In this document: one piece after another, positions 27,311 through 34,643 of the stretch
How positions within the stretch are numbered: the first letter of the stretch is position 1
Layout of the letters: every line of letters begins with the position of its first letter
Source of the DNA: Bdellovibrionales bacterium
GTDB lineage: Bacteria; Bdellovibrionota; Bdellovibrionia; Bdellovibrionales; UBA1609
Length of the DNA: 64,000 nt
Assembly: GCA_027459485.1 (NCBI GenBank)
Contig: DAIDIG010000006.1
Span: forward strand, 154,953 to 218,952
Direction: 5' to 3'
The notes under the pieces: generated by a model
What the model was told of the DNA's origin: nothing
The model's input: only the letters and a program-made list of their open reading frames with translations
Databases searched by the model: none
Translations under genes and position numbers: made by a program

Positions 27311-27361
27311 TTGCTTTACAAGGCGCGTTGTGTGTAAATAGTTCAGTTCCAAATTGGAACT
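27311..27361 (+). promoter_or_regulatory. Candidate promoter plus 17-bp palindrome in the leader of the DksA-like gene
   Basis: TTGCTT (27311-27316), a 17-base spacer and GTAAAT (27334-27339) form a weak sigma-70-type promoter. Starting six bases after the -10 box is a perfect palindrome: AGTTCCAA at 27345-27352, one base, TTGGAACT at 27354-27361. It would overlap the transcription start, where a repressor operator would sit. A smaller inverted repeat, TTGGG...CCCAA, lies at 27371-27387. The rest of the 203-base gap is A/T-rich with no gene. Confidence 0.4.
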
Positions 27362-27415
27362 AGTACAAACTTGGGTCAAAAGCCCAAAGCCATCAGCGAC
27401 ATAGGGGGTAGCGAA

Positions 27416-27787
27416 ATGGCACTTACAAAAAATCTGGTTGAGAAATGTAAACGCGCACTTCTTGAGGCCAAAGCCGATATATTGAACCGTGTTCGAGACG
27501 TTCGAAATGATCTTCATTCATCAGAAGACGGCAAAGCCGGTGATGAAGGCGACCAAACGGTTCGAGCTCTGGCCGAAAGCGAAGCGTTGTCGAACAACGA
27601 ACGGCTCCGTACACAGCTTGCCGAAATTGAAATGGCCTTGGCTCGGATTGAAAACGGAACTTACGGCATTTGCGAAGAAACCGAAGAACCTATCGAACCG
27701 GACCGGTTGCTTGCGATTCCCTGGACTCGCTTGAGCATCGAAGGTGCCGAGATTCGCGAATCTGTAATGAAACGCTACGCTCGATAA
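27416..27787 (+). CDS. DksA/TraR-like protein with degenerate zinc finger
   Basis: 123 residues: a long coiled coil (about 1-75), then the DksA C-terminal domain with GTYGICEETEEPI and RLLAIP. Of the four zinc Cys positions only C86 remains; the others appear to be T89, S107 and G110. The coiled-coil tip is D43-E-G-D46-Q-T48, so the D-x-x-D-x-A motif that reaches into the RNA polymerase channel ends in Thr. Cysteine-poor DksA paralogues are known to work without zinc, but alterations at the tip usually matter. It may tune transcription under stress or have a different role. ATG 27416 is chosen with AGGGGG upstream. Confidence 0.85.
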   Translation: MALTKNLVEKCKRALLEAKADILNRVRDVRNDLHSSEDGKAGDEGDQTVRALAESEALSNNERLRTQLAEIEMALARIENGTYGICEETEEPIEPDRLLAIPWTRLSIEGAEIRESVMKRYAR

Positions 27788-27802
27788 TCTAGCCTCTTGA
27801 AA

Positions 27803-28840
27803 TCAGCGCCGCGGATTCGTAACCGCGGCCCAACCGCAAAGTTGAAACAATATTCGCGCGCCGACGTTGCCGTCCCATTCGCTTCCGGACCGGTCGGGTG
27901 CCACTTCATTAAGATCAAATCCAACAATACGCCGACCGGATCGTGCAATGACTTCGAGTAAAAATGAGGCCTCGTCAAAACTGAGGCCGCCTGGTACTGG
28001 CGTGCCAGTATGCGGGCATAAGTCCGGCGACAACCCGTCGATGTCGAATGAAAAATAAACGAGTTCGGGCAATTCGCCGACGATTTTCTCACAGATCGAA
28101 AGCCAGCTTTTGCCTGAAAAAAGCTCGCGTTTTATATCCGCGTCGAAATGAGTATGAATTCGATTTGAATTGGCTCGAATGAAATCGAATTCTTCTTGGC
28201 AGAAATCGCGAATCCCAACCTGGACAAGCGCTTTCGGCGGAACTTTTAATTCGCAGACATTTCGCATGATAGAGGCATGAGAGAATTGAAAACCTTGGTA
28301 AGCGTGGCGCAAATCGGCATGCGCATCAATATGTAATATGCCGACTTTGTTCGGGCCGTATTTTTCGCAAATAGCTCGGATCGCGCCCAGGGGAGTTGAA
28401 TGATCTCCGCCGACTACACCGGCGATCTTGCCTTTCGCAAGAACCGCGGCCGTTCGAGCGTGCACGTTTGTGACCATTTCGGCACAACCGGCGTTGACCA
28501 CTTCTAAATTGTTCATGACTTCGCGTGAAGCGAGGGCGCCGCTCTCGTCCCATTCGTCAATCACTTGAGCCGCAAGCGGTTTGAGCTTGTCATTTTGTTT
28601 GCGGAGTCGCTCGGTCGAGTCGTCAGCAGCCCAAAAATAACCGGCGGTATAGGCGTCACCGAAACGCGCGTCGTACAAGTCGATTTGCGGGCTCGCTTGA
28701 AAAATGGCGTCGGGTCCGCGGCTGGTGCCGCTGCCGTACGAAGTCGTCACCTCCCACGGCACGGGGATGAGCGCGATGAGTGAGGTATCGAAGTCGGCGC
28801 TCAGACCAAAAATTCCGTCCAATTTTCTTTGCTTCGTCAT
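27803..28840 (-). CDS. speB: Agmatinase/arginase-family ureohydrolase
   Basis: Two-manganese hydrolase releasing urea; agmatinase is most likely given arginine decarboxylase at 32.7 kb. Metal-binding motifs are GGDHST, HIDAHADLR and SFDIDGLSPDLCP, the last with a Gly-Leu-Ser variation often seen in bacterial agmatinase-like enzymes. Length (345 aa) is near the family norm, with an insertion of about 60 residues before the first metal motif. It converges tail to tail with the DksA-like gene. Guanidinobutyrase or formiminoglutamase activity cannot be excluded. Confidence 0.82.
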   Translation of the reverse strand: MTKQRKLDGIFGLSADFDTSLIALIPVPWEVTTSYGSGTSRGPDAIFQASPQIDLYDARFGDAYTAGYFWAADDSTERLRKQNDKLKPLAAQVIDEWDESGALASREVMNNLEVVNAGCAEMVTNVHARTAAVLAKGKIAGVVGGDHSTPLGAIRAICEKYGPNKVGILHIDAHADLRHAYQGFQFSHASIMRNVCELKVPPKALVQVGIRDFCQEEFDFIRANSNRIHTHFDADIKRELFSGKSWLSICEKIVGELPELVYFSFDIDGLSPDLCPHTGTPVPGGLSFDEASFLLEVIARSGRRIVGFDLNEVAPDRSGSEWDGNVGARILFQLCGWAAVTNPRR

Positions 28841-28875
28841 GAAGACAGGTTTTAATAGAGCGAAGGGAGTTCGTC

Positions 28876-30552
28876 ATGAAAATTCGGTTTTCAATCGTCA
28901 TTCTAGCTGTTTGTTTTGGCATATTGAGCTCGGCTCACCAGCTCCGGCATCCTCGGCATACGGTGAAATCGAATCAGCCGCAAATCGGAAATCCGATCGC
29001 GCCGGTCGGCGGAACATTTACGATTCAACTAGACTCCCAACCGCAATCCTTGAATCCGATGCGAACTCCCGACGGATACGGCCAACAAGTAGAGGGATAC
29101 TGCTTTGATTCGCTTCTTCAACACAACATTCAAACGTATGATTATGAGCCCAGTTTGGCCGAAAAATGGGAAGTCTCGAAGGACGGGAAGTCCTATACAT
29201 TTTATCTTCGTAAACACGCGAAGTTTACAAATGGCGAACCGATTACAGCAGCGGATGTGAAATTCAGTTTTGATGCTTTTAACAACCCGTCTTTAGCGGA
29301 TGCGGTGGAAAAAGTATATTTTGAAAATATCGATCACGTCGATGTGCTTGGCCCATATAAAGTGCGCTTCGTTGTGAAGAAAAAGTATTTTTTAAATTTG
29401 GATGTTATTAGCGGCATGGCGATATTGCCCAAAACTGCCTACGGAAACCCGAGCAATCACATGGCTCACGAAATCGTCGGATCTGGGCCATACAAACTCG
29501 AACGGTACGAAATAGGTAAGCAGATCGTGCTTGTGCGAAACGACGATTGGTGGGGCTTCAAGACTCCGCAGAACAGCGGATACTACAAATTTAAGAAAAT
29601 TGTATTCAAGATTATCACCGACGAAAATGCGAAACTCGAAGCATTCAAGCGGGGCGATCTTGATTTTCTCGGTCTCAGCCCCGAGCAATTCGTCAAAAAA
29701 ACTGATGGAGCGCCATGGGGGCAGACTATTTTTAAACGACAGGTCAAAAATTCCGCGCCGCAAGGTCAAGCATTCATCGGCTTTAATTTGAAAAATCCCC
29801 TTTTTAAAGATCGGCAAGTGCGCCGGGCGCTTTCGTTGCTGTTTAACCGACCGCTCCTCATTCAAAAGTTTTTTTACGACAAATATGAAGTCGCGCGTGG
29901 CCCTTGGTACAGCAAATCACCCGATGCCGACCCAAAAGCAAAGCCCTATGCGTACAACCCGAAGCTCGCTCGCGAGTTGTTGAAAAAAGCCGGTTGGGCC
30001 GATACAAACCATGACGGCGTACTTGATAAAATGGTCGACGGGCACCGAGTCGATTTTCGATTCACCATTCTCAACGCCGGCGGCCCCTGGGCTCGTTACC
30101 TGACGATTTATCAGCAGGATTTAAAAAAGGCCGGTATCGACGTCGCAATCAAAGTCGAAGATTGGAATTCATTCGAAACGAGCATGGATGAGCGAAAATT
30201 TGAAGCCGTCGCATTGGCCTGGGGCGGAGTTGTTTACAATGATCCGAAACAGATCTGGTCTTCGAGCAGCAACTCGAAAACGGGTTCTAATTTTATCAGC
30301 TATTCAAACCCAGAGGTAGATCGCTTGATTGATCAAGCGCGTGTCGAACTCAACACAAAGAAGCGATTGCCGCTCATGCATAAAATCTTTTCGCTGATTC
30401 GGAACGATTATCCTTATATCTTTTTGTGGAGCCCGAATTATAGTTTGTACGCTTACGACAAGCGCATGTTGATGGAAGTTCCCACTTATAAGTACGGTGT
30501 TGGGACAGAAACTTGGTGGACCACTCCGTCGGCATCGGTTTCACCTCAATGA
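28876..30552 (+). CDS. Peptide ABC transporter substrate-binding protein (YejA/OppA type)
   Basis: 558 residues with a signal peptide (about 1-20) and the SBP_bac_5 family core: LDSQPQSLNPM near the start, SYTFYLRKHAKFTNGEPITAADVKFSFD, and GSGPYKLERYEIGKQIVLVRNDDWW. The YejA-like WWG, DGAPWG and C-terminal ILNAGGPWARY stretches point to the microcin-C/oligopeptide group. It captures peptides in the periplasm for the two permeases that follow. No lipobox cysteine is seen, so it is probably soluble. GGGAG precedes the ATG. Confidence 0.85.
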   Translation: MKIRFSIVILAVCFGILSSAHQLRHPRHTVKSNQPQIGNPIAPVGGTFTIQLDSQPQSLNPMRTPDGYGQQVEGYCFDSLLQHNIQTYDYEPSLAEKWEVSKDGKSYTFYLRKHAKFTNGEPITAADVKFSFDAFNNPSLADAVEKVYFENIDHVDVLGPYKVRFVVKKKYFLNLDVISGMAILPKTAYGNPSNHMAHEIVGSGPYKLERYEIGKQIVLVRNDDWWGFKTPQNSGYYKFKKIVFKIITDENAKLEAFKRGDLDFLGLSPEQFVKKTDGAPWGQTIFKRQVKNSAPQGQAFIGFNLKNPLFKDRQVRRALSLLFNRPLLIQKFFYDKYEVARGPWYSKSPDADPKAKPYAYNPKLARELLKKAGWADTNHDGVLDKMVDGHRVDFRFTILNAGGPWARYLTIYQQDLKKAGIDVAIKVEDWNSFETSMDERKFEAVALAWGGVVYNDPKQIWSSSSNSKTGSNFISYSNPEVDRLIDQARVELNTKKRLPLMHKIFSLIRNDYPYIFLWSPNYSLYAYDKRMLMEVPTYKYGVGTETWWTTPSASVSPQ

Positions 30553-31610
30553 CCAGGTATATCATCCGCCGTTTGCTCGCAATGATCCCGACATTGTTTG
30601 GCATTTGCCTTTTGTCGTTTGTGATAATCAATATGGCGCCCGGCGGGCCGATCGAACAACGAATTCAACAACTGCGCTTTTCAGGTATGGGGGGCGGCGG
30701 AGGTGTCGGCCGGGCGGGCAGTGAGGCGCTGGCCAATAGTCAATCAGGTATATCGCAAGACGTGATCGACGCGCTAAAGAAGCAGTATGGCTTCGATAAA
30801 CCCCTCATGGTTCGGTTTTGGATCTGGATAAAAAACGTCACCACGCTCAATTTCGGTAACAGCTTTTCTTACGACGAGCCGGTGACACAGCTCATATTGA
30901 GTAAATTCCCCGTTTCTCTTCAGTTCGGTATTGCCTCTTTGATTTTGACTTATCTCGTATGCATTCCTTTAGGAGTGATGAAGGCCGTACGCGACGGCAC
31001 GCCATTTGATTCAATTTCGAGTTTTATTCTTTTTCTTCTCTATTCGGTGCCGCCGCTTATGCTGGGCGTTTTGCTCATGGTGTACTTCGCCGGCGGTTCT
31101 TACTACCATTGGTTCCCGGCCATCGGGATCTCGTCTGATAACTACGACACGCTCACAACCATGGGTAAGATCTGGGATCGCATCCACCATTTCATTCTAC
31201 CGCTTATTTGCTACATGGTGAATAGCTTCACCGCACTCACCTTTCTGATGAAGAATTCGCTTCTAGACGAAATTAAGCTCGAATATATTCGCACGGCTCG
31301 CGCCAAAGGGTTGAGCGAAAAGGTCGTGGTATACAAACACGCGCTTCGAAATGCATTAATTCCGATCATCACCGGCATGGGTGGTTTTCTCGGCGTATTT
31401 CTCGCAGGCTCGATCATCATCGAGCAGATCTTTTCACTCGATGGAATCGGCCTTCTCGGTTACAACTCGGCATTAAGCCGCGATTATAACGTTCTGATGG
31501 CGCTTATATTCATTTCATGTTTAGTCGAACTGTTCGGCCGCCTGATCAGCGACCTTCTTTACGTGGTCGTGGATCCGCGCATTCATTTTGAAAGCGGCAA
31601 CGACGGGTAG
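30549..31610 (+). CDS. yejB: Peptide ABC transporter permease YejB-like
   Basis: 353 residues from the ATG overlapping the previous stop (ATGA). Six membrane segments are expected; the first is YIIRRLLAMIPTLFGIC. The permease coupling (EAA) loop reads YIRTARAKGLSEKVV. The hallmark loop INMAPGGPIEQ follows the first helix, and a glycine-rich insertion (GMGGGGGVG) is typical of YejB. It forms the inner-membrane channel with YejE. Confidence 0.9.
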   Translation: MTRYIIRRLLAMIPTLFGICLLSFVIINMAPGGPIEQRIQQLRFSGMGGGGGVGRAGSEALANSQSGISQDVIDALKKQYGFDKPLMVRFWIWIKNVTTLNFGNSFSYDEPVTQLILSKFPVSLQFGIASLILTYLVCIPLGVMKAVRDGTPFDSISSFILFLLYSVPPLMLGVLLMVYFAGGSYYHWFPAIGISSDNYDTLTTMGKIWDRIHHFILPLICYMVNSFTALTFLMKNSLLDEIKLEYIRTARAKGLSEKVVVYKHALRNALIPIITGMGGFLGVFLAGSIIIEQIFSLDGIGLLGYNSALSRDYNVLMALIFISCLVELFGRLISDLLYVVVDPRIHFESGNDG

Positions 31611-32641
31611 TGACATCAATGATTGAGCGATTTGTACACGATCCACTGACTCTGAAACGAATTAAGCGTTTTAAAAAAATGCGGCGTGCGGTTCTGGCAT
31701 CGTGGCTTTTTGCTTTTATGCTCGTCCTTAGTTTGACGGCCGAGATGTGGGCCAATTCAAAACCGATTATTTTGAAATATCATGGCCAAATCTACTGGCC
31801 AGTTTTTAAAACCTACTACCCAACATTGTTCGGCCAAACTGACTCGTTTGTAACTGACTATCGAAAAATAAAGCTGACATCCAACGATTGGGCGATCTGG
31901 CCACCGGTTCGGTGGGACCCTTACGAAAGCAACTTAAACGTCGCGAACTTTCCGTCGCCACCGACGACGTCGAATTGGCTTGGGACTGATGCCGAGGGTC
32001 GGGATGTCTTGGCCCGCCTGATTTACGGCTTTAGATTCAGCATTTCGTACGCCTTGCTCGTTTGGATTGCATCCTACTTACTCGGCACCCTTGCCGGTGC
32101 CGTGATGGGATATTGGGGCGGCAATGTGGATTTAGTTGGGCAGCGAATCGTAGAGGTTTTTGATTCGATGCCGACAATGCTTCTCCTGATCACCTTGATT
32201 TCTATATTCAGCGCGACTTTGCCGGTTCTGATTGTATTTACGACCGTGTTCGGCTGGATGACGATTTCACTTTATATGCGGGCTGAATTTTTGCGCCTTC
32301 GTGGCCGGGAGTTCGTTGAAAGCGCGCGAGCCTTGGGTTCGTCGAGATTGCGAGTGATTTTTAAGCACATTTTGCCCAACGCTTTGAGTCCGATTGTGAC
32401 TTTCAGCTCGTTCACTATCGCGGGTTCTATCGCCTCACTCGCCGCGCTTGATTACCTAGGTTTTGGTTTACCCCCGCCGACGCCAAGTTGGGGTGAACTT
32501 CTAAACGAAGCACAAAAGAATTTTACGATCGCTTGGTGGCTTGCAGTTTTTCCGTCACTTGCACTATTCTTCGCGCTCGTCGTTTTGAATCTAATCGGTG
32601 AAGGAGTGCGCGAGGCATTCGACCCGCGCAAAGTCGGATAG
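31610..32641 (+). CDS. yejE: Peptide ABC transporter permease YejE-like
   Basis: Second permease, 343 residues. The EAA coupling loop is FVESARALGSSRLRVIFKHILPN. The N-terminal region between helix 1 and the core contains the long periplasmic stretch characteristic of YejE (roughly residues 42-120, with WPPVRWDPYESN). LGTDAEGRDVLARLIYG marks the start of the transporter domain. GTG 31610 or ATG 31619 may be used. No ATPase gene follows; the best candidate is at 43.9 kb. Confidence 0.9.
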   Translation: MTSMIERFVHDPLTLKRIKRFKKMRRAVLASWLFAFMLVLSLTAEMWANSKPIILKYHGQIYWPVFKTYYPTLFGQTDSFVTDYRKIKLTSNDWAIWPPVRWDPYESNLNVANFPSPPTTSNWLGTDAEGRDVLARLIYGFRFSISYALLVWIASYLLGTLAGAVMGYWGGNVDLVGQRIVEVFDSMPTMLLLITLISIFSATLPVLIVFTTVFGWMTISLYMRAEFLRLRGREFVESARALGSSRLRVIFKHILPNALSPIVTFSSFTIAGSIASLAALDYLGFGLPPPTPSWGELLNEAQKNFTIAWWLAVFPSLALFFALVVLNLIGEGVREAFDPRKVG

Positions 32642-32728
32642 TCGCCTTTAATGCCTGCGATCATCATTTATCTTCGGTTTTGCGTTTATGAAAAAGGTCC
32701 GTAGGTTTATCCAGAAGCGCGTGAAGAC

Positions 32729-34627
32729 TCAATCTTCTAGGTAAGTATAGCCCGCAAGACCTTCCTCATAATGTTTCATGAGCAGGCGCGCGTCGGTGTG
32801 GCTCAGAGATCCGGATAAAATCGACTGTTCAGTCGATTTTCGGACGAGCTCCACGAGTTCAGAGCGGCTGTAATCCAAGTAACTCAAAACCTCGGTCACC
32901 GTGTCGCCGTAGAGCACGTGATCGACCACATAAGTGCCGTTTTCATTGATCGAAATATGAACGGTATCCGTGTCGCCGAAAAGATTGTGAAGGTCGCCAA
33001 GAATCTCTTGGTACGCACCTGTCAGAAATGCGCCCAAATAGTACGGCTGCCCGGGGATCAAGTCGTGAACCTCGATAAAACCTTGTTCGCTGCCTGAATC
33101 AGTGTCGATGAAGCGTTCTAGTTTGCCGTCGGAGTCACAAGTTAAATCGGCTAATGTCGCCCTGCGCTCCGGTCTCTCATTTAGGCGGTGGACTGGCATT
33201 ACTGGAAATACCTGGTGAACAGCCCACGAATCGGGCAAAGATTGAAAAACCGAAAAATTACAAAAGTAAGTGTCGGAGAGTTCTTTCTGTAAATTCCAAT
33301 AAATGTCTTCGGCGTCAGGCCCGACATCCTTTGCGATCTTAGTCATTTTTGTTGAAATGGCCCAGTAAAGGTCTTCAGCCTTTGCTCGCTGTTCAAGGCT
33401 CAATCCGCCAAATGAAAAGAGCTGAAGTGTGTCGTTCTTCTTTTCGATCAAGTCGTTATAGAACTCGTTGATATTTTTGAGATTCACATTTTCGTAGATG
33501 TAGTAAAGATCTTTAACTAGCAATGAATCTTTTTTGTCGATCGTAAAGGGGAGTGAGTGCTTCTGCACTTCGTTCATCCCGAGCACGTCGAATATCAAAA
33601 GAGAACTATGGGCAACAAGGGCGCGACCTGATTCTGAAATAATATTCGGATGCGGTACGTTTCGCTCGTCACAGATCGCCTGCAAAATTGAAACGACGTC
33701 GTTCGCGTATTCTTGTTCGCTGTAATTTGTCGAACTGTCGGTTTTACCGGTGCCGTCATAATCGACGCCGAGCCCACCGCCGACGTCGATAAACTTCGGT
33801 GTTGCGCCCAAGGCAAATAGTTCGGTGAAAAACCGAGCCGCTTCTTTAATCGAACCTTTGATCGCCTGAATCGACGGAACTTGCGACCCGATATGAAAGT
33901 GCAAAAGCTCCAGGCAATCAAGCATGTTTTCGCCTTTTAATACTTCGATGGCTCGAACGATCTCAGATGGGCTGAGCCCGAATTTCGAGCGCGCTCCTGA
34001 AGACTCAACCCATTTGCCCGAGCCTTGGGTATTGAGCTTAGCCCGAAAGCCGATCTTCGGTCTGATGTTCAGTTTTTTAGACGATGCGATAATGATCGGA
34101 AGTTCGGCAACGCGATCTACCACGATAAAAGTGCTGCGCCCTAGCTTTTGCGACAAAAGCGCCGTCTCGATGTACTCGACGTCTTTAAAGCCGTTGCAAA
34201 TCACATGAGCATTCGGGGTATCCATGAATGCGAGAGCGATCAGGAGCTCGGGTTTACTGCCGCACTCGAGCCCGAGGCTATTCGATTTGCCAAAGTCGAC
34301 GATTTCTTCAAGAAGGTGGCGTTGCTGGTTCACTTTAATCGGGTAAACCCCGGTGTAGTTACCCTGATAGCCGCTTTCGCGAATGGCATTTAGAAAACAT
34401 TGAGAAATCAGACCGACACGAGTTTGCACGATATTCGGAATGCGAATCAAAATCGGAGGCCGCACGCCGCGATCGCGCAAGTCCTGGATCAATCGATGTA
34501 AGTCGAGACCAGGTTTACCTTTGAATGCTGTGACTTCGACGTTGCCGGCTTGATTGATATGAAAATATCCGCCGCCCCAACTATTGATACCGTATAATTC
34601 GGCACTTTTTTCGACTGACCAACTCAT
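32729..34627 (-). CDS. speA: Biosynthetic arginine decarboxylase SpeA
   Basis: PLP enzyme making agmatine from arginine, giving putrescine with the agmatinase at 27.8 kb. The fold-III decarboxylase motifs are visible: YPIKVNQQRHLL with the PLP lysine, GLECGSKPEL, FHIGSQV, DVGGGLGVDYDGT and, near the C-terminus, the GAYQEILGDLHNLFGD block specific to SpeA. Length 632 aa is normal. It starts 16 bases after leuS, so the two are likely co-transcribed. A distant alternative, diaminopimelate decarboxylase, is excluded by length and the SpeA-specific blocks. Confidence 0.95.
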   Translation of the reverse strand: MSWSVEKSAELYGINSWGGGYFHINQAGNVEVTAFKGKPGLDLHRLIQDLRDRGVRPPILIRIPNIVQTRVGLISQCFLNAIRESGYQGNYTGVYPIKVNQQRHLLEEIVDFGKSNSLGLECGSKPELLIALAFMDTPNAHVICNGFKDVEYIETALLSQKLGRSTFIVVDRVAELPIIIASSKKLNIRPKIGFRAKLNTQGSGKWVESSGARSKFGLSPSEIVRAIEVLKGENMLDCLELLHFHIGSQVPSIQAIKGSIKEAARFFTELFALGATPKFIDVGGGLGVDYDGTGKTDSSTNYSEQEYANDVVSILQAICDERNVPHPNIISESGRALVAHSSLLIFDVLGMNEVQKHSLPFTIDKKDSLLVKDLYYIYENVNLKNINEFYNDLIEKKNDTLQLFSFGGLSLEQRAKAEDLYWAISTKMTKIAKDVGPDAEDIYWNLQKELSDTYFCNFSVFQSLPDSWAVHQVFPVMPVHRLNERPERRATLADLTCDSDGKLERFIDTDSGSEQGFIEVHDLIPGQPYYLGAFLTGAYQEILGDLHNLFGDTDTVHISINENGTYVVDHVLYGDTVTEVLSYLDYSRSELVELVRKSTEQSILSGSLSHTDARLLMKHYEEGLAGYTYLED

Positions 34628-34643
34628 CTTGTGTTCGTTGCTC

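Noticed and set aside
32685..32741. 18-codon basic reading frame between yejE and speA
   Set aside because: Too short, no convincing ribosome site and no conservation visible from one sequence.
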